DNA of 64,000 nucleotides from an uncultured Aquimarina sp. (GTDB lineage: Bacteria > Bacteroidota > Bacteroidia > Flavobacteriales > Flavobacteriaceae): the NCBI GenBank assembly GCA_947498765.1, contig CANMLG010000006.1, forward strand, positions 90,689 through 154,688. Direction: 5' to 3'. This document shows, one piece after another, positions 16,506-26,728 of this stretch (position 1 is its first letter; every line of letters starts with the position of its first letter). The notes below the pieces were generated by a model that was not told the DNA's origin, did no database searches, and saw only the letters and a program-made list of their open reading frames with translations. The position numbers and the translations under genes were made by a program.

Positions 16506-18830
16506 CTATAACACCTTCAATTTAGCAAAGCGAAGTAGTAACTTTTTGATACCTCCTTGGGTAAATTTAATTTCTGCCTTTTTGTCTTGCCCGTTTCCTT
16601 CAATATTTAAAATTTGACCGATTCCAAAGCGCATATGTTCTACACGTGTGCCTGGAACTAATTTGTTTATTGTTTCAGAATCTATTTTTTGAGATTCGGT
16701 ACTTATTGGACGTAGTTTACGTAATTTTTGTAATTGATCATCCGTGGGTTTGTGCGATGGAGGTGGAGTGCTAGCTACAGGTTTGGTTTGGCGTAGTTTA
16801 CTTTTGTCCACTTCGCCAAAAATATCAGTATTAATTAATGATTTGTATCGGTAACTATCAATAGGAGTTAGGTTTTCGATGTATTTATCATTAATTTCTT
16901 CAATAAAACGGCTAGGTTCGGCATCTATTAATTTCCCCCAACGATAACGCGAAAGCGTGTAGGTTAGATAAGCTTGTTTTTCAGCTCTTGTTAGTGCTAC
17001 ATAAAATAAACGACGTTCTTCTTCTAATTCGCTTCGCGTATTCATACTCATTCCAGAAGGAAATAAATCTTCTTCCATACCTACAATATATACGTATGGA
17101 AATTCAAGTCCTTTAGCTAAGTGTATGGTCATTAAAGCTACTCGATCTTCGTCATCCACCTCTTTGTCCATATCGGTTGCCAGAGCTACATCTTCTAAAA
17201 ATTCCGCAAGTGATCCAGTGGCTTCATCGATTTCCTTTTGTCCTTCAACAAAGTCACGCATACCATTTAAAAGTTCTTCCACATTCTCAATACGGGCAAT
17301 ACCCTCGGGTGTGGCATCTTTTTTAAATTCTTGTACCAATCCTGTTTTTTTAGTTACTTCCTCCGCAAGGGTAAAAGCATCCGCAGTTTGGTTGGTTACT
17401 TGAAAACTTTTAATCATATTGACAAAGTTTTGAAGCTTTGTTTTGGTACCGGAGTTAATTTTTAATTCAGGTATTCGGTCAATACCTTCCATTACTTGAA
17501 AAATAGCACATTTATAATGATTTGCGGCTAATACAAGTTTATCAATGGTAGTAGCTCCAATACCACGTGCGGGGTAATTGATAACACGTTTTAAGGCTTC
17601 TTCATCTTTGGGATTGGTAATTAAGCGCAGGTAAGCTAGTACATCTTTAATTTCCTTACGTTGATAAAATGAAAGACCGCCATAAATACGGTATTTAATA
17701 CCCCGTTTACGTAAGGCATCTTCCATAGCACGTGATTGGGCATTAGTACGATATAAAATAGCAAAATCCGAAGCTTTGCGCTGCTCTGTCATTTGATTTT
17801 CAAAAATGGAACTGGCTACATAACGTCCTTCATCCCCATCGGTTGGTAATCTATTTACAATAATTTTAGGACCATCATCATTAGCTGTCCAAACAATTTT
17901 GTCTAGTTTGGTTTTATTATGATCTATGATAGAGTTAGCTGCTTCAACAATATTTCGGGTAGAGCGGTAATTTTGCTCTAATCGGTATGTTTTTACATTG
18001 TCATAATCTTTTTCAAAGTTTAAGATATTGTTAATGTTAGCTCCTCTAAAGGCATAAATACTTTGGGCATCATCACCAACCACACATATGTTTTGAAAAC
18101 GATCGGCAAGCGCTTTTACAATTAGATATTGCGAGTGGTTCGTGTCCTGGTACTCATCAACCAAAATATATTTAAATCGATTTTGATACTTGGCAAGCAC
18201 TTCCGGGAAACGATTTAATAATTCATTGGTACGCAGCAGTAAATCATCAAAATCCATAGCTCCAGCCTTAAAACAACGATCCACATAATGTTGATAAATT
18301 TCACCAATACGTGGTTTTTTCGCCATAGCATCGGCTTCCATCAATTCAGGATTATTAAAATAGGCTTTAACTGTAATCAAGCTATTTTTAAAAGAAGATA
18401 TGCGACTGTGTACCTGTTTGTATTTATAAATGTCTTTATCTAAAGCCATTTCTTTAATAATACTCGAAATTAAGCGCTGCGAATCTTGAGAATCATATAT
18501 AGTAAAATTGGAGGGGTAGCCTAGCTTATCAGCTTCAAAACGTAAAATTTTAGCAAAAATGGAGTGGAAAGTACCCATCCAAAGGTTTTTTGCTTCGCTA
18601 TTACCAACAATTTGAGCAATACGCTGCTTCATTTCTCGTGCGGCCTTGTTGGTAAAGGTTAGTGATAAAATATTAAAGGGATCAACGCCTTTATGCATTA
18701 AATAGGCAATACGGTAGGTTAGTACACGTGTTTTTCCAGAGCCTGCTCCGGCAATTACCATTAATGCCCCTTCGGTATGGATTGTAGGTGCTAGTTGGGC
18801 TTCGTTGAGTTGACTTAAATATTCTTCCAA
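16506..18830 (-). CDS. UvrD/PcrA-type ATP-dependent DNA helicase
   Basis: Superfamily 1A 3'-5' helicase, 774 residues. Seen: Walker A GAGSGKT (residues 28-34) preceded by a Q motif LNEAQLAPT, TFTNKAAREMKQRI, DEYQDTNHSQY (motif II), GDDAQSIYAFRGA (motif III), LEQNYRST (motif IV), MTIHLAKGLEFPYVYIVG (motif V) and YVALTRAEKQAYLTY (motif VI). The C-terminal tail with VEHMRFGIGQILNIEG is the PcrA/UvrD Tudor-like domain that contacts RNA polymerase. Role: DNA repair and removal of replication obstacles. Confidence 0.95.
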   Translation of the reverse strand: MEEYLSQLNEAQLAPTIHTEGALMVIAGAGSGKTRVLTYRIAYLMHKGVDPFNILSLTFTNKAAREMKQRIAQIVGNSEAKNLWMGTFHSIFAKILRFEADKLGYPSNFTIYDSQDSQRLISSIIKEMALDKDIYKYKQVHSRISSFKNSLITVKAYFNNPELMEADAMAKKPRIGEIYQHYVDRCFKAGAMDFDDLLLRTNELLNRFPEVLAKYQNRFKYILVDEYQDTNHSQYLIVKALADRFQNICVVGDDAQSIYAFRGANINNILNFEKDYDNVKTYRLEQNYRSTRNIVEAANSIIDHNKTKLDKIVWTANDDGPKIIVNRLPTDGDEGRYVASSIFENQMTEQRKASDFAILYRTNAQSRAMEDALRKRGIKYRIYGGLSFYQRKEIKDVLAYLRLITNPKDEEALKRVINYPARGIGATTIDKLVLAANHYKCAIFQVMEGIDRIPELKINSGTKTKLQNFVNMIKSFQVTNQTADAFTLAEEVTKKTGLVQEFKKDATPEGIARIENVEELLNGMRDFVEGQKEIDEATGSLAEFLEDVALATDMDKEVDDEDRVALMTIHLAKGLEFPYVYIVGMEEDLFPSGMSMNTRSELEEERRLFYVALTRAEKQAYLTYTLSRYRWGKLIDAEPSRFIEEINDKYIENLTPIDSYRYKSLINTDIFGEVDKSKLRQTKPVASTPPPSHKPTDDQLQKLRKLRPISTESQKIDSETINKLVPGTRVEHMRFGIGQILNIEGNGQDKKAEIKFTQGGIKKLLLRFAKLKVL

Positions 18831-19262
18831 AACGCTCTTTTTTTAGGGGAATAAAATTACTGATTCTGTATGGAATTTGAACTTATTGTTAAGTTTTAAT
18901 TTTAAACAAAAGTGGTTAAATGCATAAATCATGTTTTATTTTGGATGCAGTTAGTTTTTCAGTTTTATTACAATACAGTCAATTAAATATAGTTTAGAAG
19001 AAGATTTAGTGTTAGTGTAGGTATACTTAGTGTAATTTGTAAGGAGGACTACTGATAAGATCTGTAAAAGACCACATATTCAAATGTAAAATGAGGTTTT
19101 TGATTGAATGTTGTTTTTTAATGTGTTGTATTTTAGTTTCTTATGATTAAAAAAAATCTCTTCTAAAAGTGAGTATAATCGTACTTTTTGAATAAGATAG
19201 AGGACTAAAAGATTTTTATTTTGGTGGCAACTAAAACTTAACGATATAATAACTAACTAATT
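18831..19262. other. 432-base region upstream of the first agarase
   Basis: No gene seen. This divergent intergenic region contains the 12-mer TAGGTATACTTA at 19018-19029, which also occurs upstream of the second agarase (63510-63521, other strand). TATTTTG just after 19210 could be a weak -7 element for the agarase. Otherwise AT-rich. Confidence 0.4.
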
Positions 19263-21221
19263 ATGAAATTAAAAAAAATAGTTGCATTTGCTCTAATGTC
19301 AAGTGGTATGTTACTTCAGGCTCAAGATTGGAAGAATATTCCTGTGCCAGCAAACCCTGGACAAGGAAATGTGTGGGAATTACAGGATAAGTATTCTGAT
19401 GACTTTAATTACAATGGGAAAAATGCAAAATTTAGAAAAAATTGGAAAGATGCCTATTTTCATAATTGGACAGGACCAGGATTAACTCAATGGCAATCGA
19501 ACCATTCTGATGTTTCCGGAGGTAATTTAATAATTAGCGCATCGCGTCATGGAGCAAATCGAGTTAATTGTGGGGTAGTTACTTCAAAAACTAAGGTGAT
19601 TTATCCTATTTACATGGAAGCAAGAGTAAAGGCAAGTAATTTGGAGCTTTCATCAAATTTTTGGATGCTTAGTGAAGATGATAAAAGAGAAATTGATGTA
19701 TTAGAAGTTTATGGAGGAGCTAGAGATGTATGGTTTGCACAACGTATGTCTACAAATTTCCATGTGTTTGAAAGAGGTGCTGGAAACCGAATTTCTTCGG
19801 ATTACAATGATCAAAATCATGTTACTTTACCCAACAATGAACCTTGGAGAAATAAATTCCACACTTTTGGAGTGTATTGGAAAAGTCCATCAGAAATATA
19901 TTTTTATATAGACGGTAAACAAACAAAAAACGGTTCGTGGGAGCAATCTAACATGTTTGATAAGGATTATACCAAAAGAACGTTAGATAAGAGTAAATCC
20001 AATATGGATAGACCCGTTTTTATGATTATTGACACCGAAGATCATAGCTGGAGGTCTGCACAAGGAATTGTTGCTACCGATGCCGATTTAAAAAATCCAA
20101 ATAAAAATAAAATGTTAGTGGATTGGGTACGTACATACAAGCCAGTAAAGAGAGGAAATGTAGATCCACCAGTTGTTGTTAATCCTACCCCAAAACCAGC
20201 ACCTAGCCAAAATAATAAGCCAGTAGTAAACTTTACTGCTCCAGCAAATAATAGTGAATATACTGTTGGGAAAAATGTTAATGTTAAAATCAATGCCACT
20301 GATGCTGATGGAGTAGCTAATGTAAAATTGTATTTGAATAACAAATTCATTCGTCAGGAAAATATAGTACCTTACACTTGGGGAGCAACAAATAACGATG
20401 CCGCTTTAATGAATATGAAAGCAGGTAATTACACACTTAAAGCTGTAGCAACTGATAAAAAAGGAGCTACTAAAGAAACAACTATCCGCATAAATATCAA
20501 AAACGGAAATGCTAAACCAACTACTCCAGTTGATGCCAATCAGTTAATTTCAAATGGACTATATAGTATTCAAAATCCTTTTGATGATCAAGCAGTTTTG
20601 GCACGAGATTTAGATGATTACAATGCACAAATGATTGATACAGGTGAATATACAGATCAACAATGGATATTTGCTCATTTAGGCAATAACGTGTATACTA
20701 TAAAAAATAGTAGAAATAATCGTTATTTAGAAGTGCCTTATGGGAAATGTGGAAATGGAGAAAATGTAGGTACATGGACAGGGGCAAAAAGTAACCATCA
20801 AAAATGGAAAATTCAGAAAAATGGATCATATTATGCATTATTACCATTGCATTGTACAGCGCAAGCTTTGGATAGAGCAGGTGGTGAGTTTGATGCTAAC
20901 TTAATTACTTGGACATTTAATCCGTCCAATAATAACCAAAAATGGAAAATTGAAGGAACTTCAAAAGGCTTAAAAGTTTTAGGAGATGTTACCACAACAC
21001 TTGAAATTTATCCAAATCCAGTACAGATAGAAGAGTCGGTAACTTTATCTGGAATAACATTGGGACAAGCAGTAGTTGTTTATAATGTAGTAGGTCAAAT
21101 AGTAAAAACTATTTCAAAAACCGATGTAACAACTCAGGTATTAGATTTAGAAGGTTTAACTGCTGGAATGTATTTTGTTAAAGTAGGAAATAGTGCTGCA
21201 GCAAAATTGATTATTGAATAG
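19263..21221 (+). CDS. Secreted GH16 beta-agarase with Ig, ricin-like and T9SS domains
   Basis: Endo-acting agar hydrolase. Signal peptide 1-20; GH16 catalytic domain about 21-297, opening with the agarase-type DWKNIPVPANPGQGNVWELQ and carrying EIDVLE with nucleophile Glu143, Asp145 and acid/base Glu148; a bacterial Ig-like domain about 320-420; a ricin-type/CBM13-like beta-trefoil about 430-570 (repeated QxW: DQQWIF, HQKWKI, NQKWKI); and a T9SS type A sorting domain about 578-652 (EIYPNPV ... GMYFVKV). The start of the catalytic domain resembles Zobellia AgaA/AgaB as I remember them. It would be cell-surface or released. The window carries a paralogue at 60598 with different accessory modules. 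Confidence 0.93.
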   Translation: MKLKKIVAFALMSSGMLLQAQDWKNIPVPANPGQGNVWELQDKYSDDFNYNGKNAKFRKNWKDAYFHNWTGPGLTQWQSNHSDVSGGNLIISASRHGANRVNCGVVTSKTKVIYPIYMEARVKASNLELSSNFWMLSEDDKREIDVLEVYGGARDVWFAQRMSTNFHVFERGAGNRISSDYNDQNHVTLPNNEPWRNKFHTFGVYWKSPSEIYFYIDGKQTKNGSWEQSNMFDKDYTKRTLDKSKSNMDRPVFMIIDTEDHSWRSAQGIVATDADLKNPNKNKMLVDWVRTYKPVKRGNVDPPVVVNPTPKPAPSQNNKPVVNFTAPANNSEYTVGKNVNVKINATDADGVANVKLYLNNKFIRQENIVPYTWGATNNDAALMNMKAGNYTLKAVATDKKGATKETTIRINIKNGNAKPTTPVDANQLISNGLYSIQNPFDDQAVLARDLDDYNAQMIDTGEYTDQQWIFAHLGNNVYTIKNSRNNRYLEVPYGKCGNGENVGTWTGAKSNHQKWKIQKNGSYYALLPLHCTAQALDRAGGEFDANLITWTFNPSNNNQKWKIEGTSKGLKVLGDVTTTLEIYPNPVQIEESVTLSGITLGQAVVVYNVVGQIVKTISKTDVTTQVLDLEGLTAGMYFVKVGNSAAAKLIIE

Positions 21222-21246
21222 TTTTATAATTTAATATACGTATTTA

Positions 21247-21282
21247 AAAGACCATTTGAGTTAGCTTGAATGGTCTTTTTTT
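21247..21282 (+). terminator. Terminator after the agarase gene
   Basis: AAAAGACCATTTGAG / CTTGAATGGTCTTTT hairpin followed by T7. Confidence 0.85.
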
Positions 21283-21355
21283 ATATTCACTTTCAAAATA
21301 AATTTCTTTTTTCTGTAAAGAAAACTAACTTTAGCTAGACAAAACAAATAAACAA

Positions 21356-22939
21356 ATGATTGAATTTATAGGAAGCATTGCTTGGTGGGTTTGGATTTTA
21401 ATAGGAGTTGGAGTAGTAGCTATTCGCGATGTATTTTTTAATAAAAGACATACCATTACACATAATTTCCCAGTAGTAGGTCATTTTAGGTATATGCTGG
21501 AAAGTATTGGTCCTGAATTACGCCAGTATATCGTAGCAAATAATAGAGAAGAACTTCCTTTTAATAGAACAGAGCGAGGTTGGATTTATGCTTCTTCAAA
21601 AAATGAAAATAACTATGAGGGCTTTGGGACCGATCAAGATATTTATGGACCACAATATATTTTTATTAAAAATGCCATGTTCCCTTATAAAGTAAAAAAG
21701 AAACATGCCAATGCTTTAGATCCATACTTTTTGCCTTGTGCTAAAATAATGGGAAGTTACAATAATAGGCGTCGTCCGTTTAGGCCAGCATCCATCATAA
21801 ATGTATCGGCCATGAGTTTTGGTTCACTTTCTGCAAAAGCAGTAGAATCATTAAATAAAGGTTGTAAGTTGTCCTATGCATATCACAATACAGGTGAGGG
21901 AGGCTTATCGCCTTATCATCAAAAGGGAGGAGATGTAGTTTTTCATATTGGAACAGGTTATTTTGGTGTACGGGATAATGAAGGAAACTTTTCTATGGAA
22001 ATGTTAAAAAACTTAGTAGAAGCAAATCCAAGTATCAGGGCTATAGAAGTAAAATTATCACAAGGTGCTAAACCTGGAAAAGGAGGGGTACTACCAGGTT
22101 CTAAGATAACAAAAGAAATTGCCGAAATAAGAAACGTAAAAGTAGGTGAAGATGTGTTATCGCCAGCTTATCATACGGCATTTTCAAACGTGCCAGAATT
22201 AATTAATTTTATTGAAGAAATTGCCATACAAACCGGATTACCTGTAGGAATAAAAGCAGCCATTGGAAAGATGGATCAATGGAAAGAGTTGGTGAACGAA
22301 ATGAAAGTCCAAAGTAAAGGACCTGATTTTATTACTGTTGATGGGGGAGAAGGAGGTACCGGAGCGGCACCACCAAGTTTTGCAGATCATGTAGCCTTAC
22401 CTTGGGTGTATGGGTTTAGCGAAGTATATAAATTGTTTTCAGAAGCCAATATAACGGACAGAGTAGTATTTTGTGCTAGTGGTAAATTAGGTTTTCCAGC
22501 CCGAGCAGCTATGGCATTTGCTATGGGAGTGGATTGTATAAATGTAGCCCGAGAGGCTATGTTAAGCGTGGGATGCATCCAAGCACAAGTATGTCATACC
22601 AATAGGTGTCCGAGTGGGGTGGCCACTCAAAATAAATGGTTACAAGCAGGTATTGATGTTACCGATAAAGCCGAGCGTGTAAAATATTATTTTAAAAATT
22701 TTAATAAAGAATTATTAGAAATCACGCATGCTTGCGGTTATGAGCACCCAGCTCAATTTACTATGGATGATATTAATATAAGTCAAGGGGATAACAATAA
22801 AACAACAAGTTTAGCCCGAAATTATGGATATCATAAAAAACCTGTGCCTTTTAATGGTTTTGCGGAGTTGGTTACTTGCCCTAGTTTAGGAGGGAATTAT
22901 TGTAATGAAAGGGTGGATGAAACCAATGTAAGATATTAA
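21356..22939 (+). CDS. FMN-binding glutamate synthase-like protein
   Basis: A 527-residue protein made of one N-terminal membrane segment (about 5-22) and a TIM-barrel domain related to the FMN/Fe-S central part of glutamate synthase. Visible: VSAMSFGSLSAKAVESLNKG, TVDGGEGGTGAAPPSFADH (flavin-binding loop) and the cysteine cluster GCIQAQVCHTNRCPSG that binds an Fe-S centre. There is no glutaminase domain. Such stand-alone, membrane-anchored forms are common in Bacteroidota; whether they make glutamate is not established. Confidence 0.9.
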   Translation: MIEFIGSIAWWVWILIGVGVVAIRDVFFNKRHTITHNFPVVGHFRYMLESIGPELRQYIVANNREELPFNRTERGWIYASSKNENNYEGFGTDQDIYGPQYIFIKNAMFPYKVKKKHANALDPYFLPCAKIMGSYNNRRRPFRPASIINVSAMSFGSLSAKAVESLNKGCKLSYAYHNTGEGGLSPYHQKGGDVVFHIGTGYFGVRDNEGNFSMEMLKNLVEANPSIRAIEVKLSQGAKPGKGGVLPGSKITKEIAEIRNVKVGEDVLSPAYHTAFSNVPELINFIEEIAIQTGLPVGIKAAIGKMDQWKELVNEMKVQSKGPDFITVDGGEGGTGAAPPSFADHVALPWVYGFSEVYKLFSEANITDRVVFCASGKLGFPARAAMAFAMGVDCINVAREAMLSVGCIQAQVCHTNRCPSGVATQNKWLQAGIDVTDKAERVKYYFKNFNKELLEITHACGYEHPAQFTMDDINISQGDNNKTTSLARNYGYHKKPVPFNGFAELVTCPSLGGNYCNERVDETNVRY

Positions 22940-22962
22940 AGTTTGTTATAATTTTTTTGCGG

Positions 22963-23655
22963 ATGAAAATAAGAGCACTGACTTTATTTACAAATAAGCT
23001 GGAGGAAGAAAAAGAATTTTATACTCAAAAAATAGGCTTTAATTTATTAAAAGAAGCTAAAAATCAATTTACAATAATTGTTGGTTGGACCGAATTAACT
23101 TTTGTTTCAAGTAAACTAGCATATACATATCATTATTGTTTTTTAATCCCTTCAAATAAATTGGTTGAAGCAGTAGCTTGGCTAGAAAAAAGAACAAATA
23201 TTATTCCTATTACCTCTAATAAAAAAACAAATAAGTTTAAGGACTGGAATGCTGAATCTATTTATTTTTATGATGCCAGTGGTAATGTAGTAGAGTGTAT
23301 TGTACGTTATGATTTAGATAATGACACAGGTCAAAGTTTTGGTGTAGACCAATTACTTTGTATAAACGAAATAGGCTTGGCCACTAATGATATTAAAAAA
23401 ACAAACACCCAGTTAGAAAAAAGTTTAGGAACCAGTTTTTATAAAGGTGATGTAGAAAGATTCGGAGCCCATGGAAACCTTGAAGGCCTATTTTTACTAC
23501 CCAATTATAAGGTAAAAACAACATGGTTTCCTACCAATACGGTATTAAAGCCTCAATCTTTTACTGGAGTTGTGGAAACTTACATAGGGAAGTTTTTAGT
23601 AACTTATGATAAAGAAAAACTAAAAATTGAAAAGGTATTATTGCCAAATGAATAA
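22963..23655 (+). CDS. VOC family (glyoxalase/dioxygenase-like) protein
   Basis: A 230-residue protein with two VOC-type beta-alpha-beta-beta-beta modules: MKIRALTLFTNKLEEEKEFY to IYFYDASGNVVECIVR in the first and EIGLATNDIKKTNTQLEKSL in the second. Metal-binding His/Glu positions are only partly evident, so the reaction cannot be named. An in-frame TTG lies six bases upstream; the ATG at 22963 gives the usual N-terminus. It follows the glutamate synthase-like gene by 23 bases on the same strand and may share its transcript. Confidence 0.75.
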   Translation: MKIRALTLFTNKLEEEKEFYTQKIGFNLLKEAKNQFTIIVGWTELTFVSSKLAYTYHYCFLIPSNKLVEAVAWLEKRTNIIPITSNKKTNKFKDWNAESIYFYDASGNVVECIVRYDLDNDTGQSFGVDQLLCINEIGLATNDIKKTNTQLEKSLGTSFYKGDVERFGAHGNLEGLFLLPNYKVKTTWFPTNTVLKPQSFTGVVETYIGKFLVTYDKEKLKIEKVLLPNE

Positions 23656-23715
23656 TATGGGTGCTGTAGTAAAAATTAAAAGGTAGTTAGCCTTATTTTA
23701 TTAAAAGCTTAGATT

Positions 23716-23723
23716 TATATTTG
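23716..23723 (+). promoter_or_regulatory. Candidate -7 element
   Basis: TATATTTG matches the Bacteroidota -7 consensus, 38 bases before the ATG at 23762. No good TTG is seen at the -33 distance. Confidence 0.35.
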
Positions 23724-23761
23724 TGTTCTATACGTTTCAATAATTTTGGTAAAAAAATAAA

Positions 23762-24280
23762 ATGAAAATAGATATTTATACGGTTATTTTAGTAGTACTT
23801 CCCACATTAGTAATTGCTTTGGTGAGTTATTTTTCAATACAAGCAATGCTTAAAAAAGAATTGTTAAAACAGAAATACAATTTACTTAAAAGCAACCAAA
23901 AGGAAATCTTGCCATTAAAGTTGCAAGCCTATGAGCGTTTTACATTGCTTTTAGATCGTATTAGTTTGGATAAATTGTTGGTAAGGGTTTCTCCTAGTGG
24001 AGAAGATAAAAATGCGTATAAAAATTTATTAATAGCTACTATTGATCAGGAGTTTGAACATAATTTGACGCAACAAATTTATATTTCAGACGAATGTTGG
24101 AAAACGATTCTTACCGCAAAGAACACGATGATTTCTCAATTACACAGCTTATCAGTAAAAGACGGTGTTTCAAATGCAACAGATTATAGAAATGAAGGCA
24201 TAGCACAATTTCCATCTAGTGAAAGTGCTACAAATGTAGCTCAAGCTTATGTGAGGAGCGAGGTAAGTTTGTTGTTTTAA
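23762..24280 (+). CDS. Conserved membrane-anchored protein (DUF7935-like)
   Basis: A 172-residue protein with one N-terminal transmembrane helix (about 8-28) and a helical cytoplasmic part starting KKELLKQKYNLLKSNQKEI. I recognise the block LPLKLQAYERFTLLLDRIS as a conserved Bacteroidota family of unknown function that I believe is DUF7935. No catalytic residues stand out. It appears to be monocistronic. Confidence 0.7.
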   Translation: MKIDIYTVILVVLPTLVIALVSYFSIQAMLKKELLKQKYNLLKSNQKEILPLKLQAYERFTLLLDRISLDKLLVRVSPSGEDKNAYKNLLIATIDQEFEHNLTQQIYISDECWKTILTAKNTMISQLHSLSVKDGVSNATDYRNEGIAQFPSSESATNVAQAYVRSEVSLLF

Positions 24281-24514
24281 TTAGTTATTAAACATTTTTT
24301 TAATTAATTAAGGTTGTAAAAGGTTGATTTTAAAAGTTTTAATCTGTGGTTAAATATCAAATTTGCGCTTATGAAAAGTATTTACTTGTGCTAGGCTAGC
24401 AGTGTAATGTGCTTTTAGGCGTTTGTATTTCTGTGTAATTTTCTGTAATATGGATGTTGGAACGATGTTATTTTAAAAAATAATATTTATCGAGAAACAA
24501 CACTTTTATAAAGA

Positions 24515-25144
24515 ATGAAACAAGCTACTTGGGTTACAATAGGAGTTTTATCAATCCTTACAGGGTTGTATCCAGTTATCTATTTTTTGATTGATAGTAA
24601 GTTTGGGTTACTATCATCAAAGTCTGCTGAAGTTTTGAATAACAATTTATGGAATATTGCCTTCTATGGACATATAACTCTTGGAGGTCTTGCCTTATTG
24701 ATAGGCTGGTCTCAATTTAGTAAAAAAATGAGAATAGAAAAGACTGAACTTCATAGGTTAATTGGAAAAATTTATGTGATTTCTGTTTTGATAAGTGGTA
24801 TTTGCAGTCTCTTTATTGCTATGTATGCTACAGGTGGTATTATTAGCATACTTGGGTTCTTTTTATTAGGCTTAATTTGGTTAATTACTACTGTTTTAAG
24901 TTTTAAAGCAATTAAAGCAGGGAAAATTGAATTACATGAAAATTTTATGATCTATAGTTATGCTTCGTGTTTTGCAGCAGTAACTTTAAGAATTTGGCTG
25001 CCTTTATTAGTTATAGCAATCGGAGACTTTATCTATGCTTACAGAATAGTTGCTTGGTTATGTTGGGTTCCAAATATAATTGTAGCATACTTTCTTATAA
25101 GAAATAAAAGGGTACAATCTATAAAGTTAGTTGTTAACAATTAA
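24515..25144 (+). CDS. DUF2306 membrane protein
   Basis: A 209-residue protein with about six hydrophobic segments. The pattern HITLGGLALLIGWSQFSKK, followed by HRLIGKIYVISVLISG and HENFMIYSYASCFAAVTLRI, is that of DUF2306, whose conserved His residues may bind haem or metal. Function unknown. It is followed nine bases later by the DUF6155 gene on the same strand. Confidence 0.8.
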   Translation: MKQATWVTIGVLSILTGLYPVIYFLIDSKFGLLSSKSAEVLNNNLWNIAFYGHITLGGLALLIGWSQFSKKMRIEKTELHRLIGKIYVISVLISGICSLFIAMYATGGIISILGFFLLGLIWLITTVLSFKAIKAGKIELHENFMIYSYASCFAAVTLRIWLPLLVIAIGDFIYAYRIVAWLCWVPNIIVAYFLIRNKRVQSIKLVVNN

Positions 25145-25153
25145 TAAATCTAG

Positions 25154-25630
25154 ATGGGATTAAGAGACGTAAAAAAAGAACTCAATAAAATGGATAAATC
25201 TGAAATGATTAAACTCATATCAGAGATGTATTCTAAAATACCATCAGCTAAAGAGTTTCTTGATATTTTTTCTGGTGTTAAAATAGAGACACTTATTGAA
25301 AAATATAAAAAGGAAATTGAGCGCTATGTATACCCTAGTGGAAGGGAAATGATTTTACGAGAATCTGAAGCGCGAAAAATAATACGGAATGTTCGCAAAA
25401 TGAAAATAGTTGAACTTAATGTTGAACTGGAGTTGTATTATGTTGAATGTTGTCTTGAAATAATTGAAGACTTTGGTTATTTTAATGAAAGTTATTACAT
25501 AGCAATACAAAAAATGTTTAATAATGCTTTAGATGGAATATCTCAAATTGGTGAAAATGAAAAATATGAGTCAAGAATTAACGATATTTATAATACAGCA
25601 AACGAATATGGAATTGAATTTGGCTATTAA
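25154..25630 (+). CDS. DUF6155 family protein
   Basis: A 158-residue, all-alpha, charged cytosolic protein. The opening GLRDVKKELNKMDKSEMIKL and the block VYPSGREMILRESEARKIIR are characteristic of a conserved family that I recall as DUF6155. Function unknown. Probably co-transcribed with the DUF2306 gene. Confidence 0.72.
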   Translation: MGLRDVKKELNKMDKSEMIKLISEMYSKIPSAKEFLDIFSGVKIETLIEKYKKEIERYVYPSGREMILRESEARKIIRNVRKMKIVELNVELELYYVECCLEIIEDFGYFNESYYIAIQKMFNNALDGISQIGENEKYESRINDIYNTANEYGIEFGY

Positions 25631-25827
25631 TAAGTGAGTAGCTAATTTTATGTAAAATCACAACAAAGTTAAGTGCTAACTTAAAAGATCATTTTTTTAT
25701 TGGGATTGGGGTTAAAATTGCTGTATACAATAATAGTAATTTTAAGATATAGTTTGTGGTTAATATGGCTTGAGCTTATCTGTGAATACTACTTATAATA
25801 TGTGATACCAAAATAATAAAAATTCGG

Positions 25828-26412
25828 ATGAGTGATTTTATTACATATTTAGAAAAACAGATTAAGCTATCCTTTCAGGAAAAACAATTGATAATTGATT
25901 TTACCAAGAAAGAAAAGCTATTAAAAAATGAAGTTTTTATTCATCAAGGAAGAATCTGTAATAAGCTTGCTTATTTAGAAAATGGAGCCTGTCGAATGTT
26001 TTACACCAATGATAATGGTGATGAGGTAAACACTGAATTTATTCTTTCAAAAGGTTTTATTACAGATTACATAAGCTTTCTAAAAAAAGAAGTCTGTACG
26101 GTAACCATTTCGGCAATGGAAGACTCAGAAATTTCTATATTAGAAACGCAGCACTTAGATAAATCCCTTCTTAACAAGCTATCGCTATTGGGAAAAAATT
26201 ATATTCAAAAAAAATGTTTACCAGTATTGCTAGACTATCAAATTATTGTTGCAGAAAAACCATCTTTGCGTTATCAAATGTTTGAACAGAAGTATCCAGA
26301 ATACACACAAAGAATTCCACAAAAGCATATTGCTAGTTACTTAAAAATACGACCTGAAACATTGAGCAGAATTAAACGCAGGCTTATTGATTTAAATCAA
26401 CTTAAATCTTAA
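25828..26412 (+). CDS. Crp/Fnr family transcriptional regulator
   Basis: A 194-residue protein with an N-terminal cyclic-nucleotide-binding-like beta barrel (about 10-125; GRICNKLAYLENGACRMFY) and a short C-terminal helix-turn-helix (PQKHIASYLKIRPETLSRIK). Flavobacterial proteins of this size usually lack the residues that bind cAMP, so the signal is unknown. It lies 46 bases upstream of the tautomerase gene, which may be its target. Confidence 0.88.
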   Translation: MSDFITYLEKQIKLSFQEKQLIIDFTKKEKLLKNEVFIHQGRICNKLAYLENGACRMFYTNDNGDEVNTEFILSKGFITDYISFLKKEVCTVTISAMEDSEISILETQHLDKSLLNKLSLLGKNYIQKKCLPVLLDYQIIVAEKPSLRYQMFEQKYPEYTQRIPQKHIASYLKIRPETLSRIKRRLIDLNQLKS

Positions 26413-26459
26413 TTATCAATTTTAATTTTAGGTATTAATACTATTAAAAAATTAAAATT

Positions 26460-26714
26460 ATGCCATTTGTTAATGTAAGAACATTTAAGGGAGCACTTTC
26501 TAATCAAGAAAAAAAAGAGCTTCAAACTAAGATTACTGATTTATTAGTAGAATATGAGGGAAAAGGAAATCCTGAATTCAAAAAATTTGTATGGGTAATG
26601 TTAGAAGAAGAAGTGCCTAAAAACTGGATGCTTGGGGGGGCAACTATTTCTGATATGTTAGATAGTAACCCGTCTTATAAACAAAACTATCTTGCTAACC
26701 TTTCTGAAAAGTAG
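26460..26714 (+). CDS. Tautomerase (4-oxalocrotonate tautomerase family)
   Basis: An 84-residue protein beginning MPFVNVRTFKG, so processing would expose the catalytic N-terminal Pro of the tautomerase superfamily. The central FVWVMLEEEVPKNWMLGG matches the family beta-strand and loop. Substrate unknown. It follows the Crp/Fnr regulator on the same strand and precedes a long hairpin. Confidence 0.82.
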   Translation: MPFVNVRTFKGALSNQEKKELQTKITDLLVEYEGKGNPEFKKFVWVMLEEEVPKNWMLGGATISDMLDSNPSYKQNYLANLSEK

Positions 26715-26728
26715 GATGAAATATAGTT

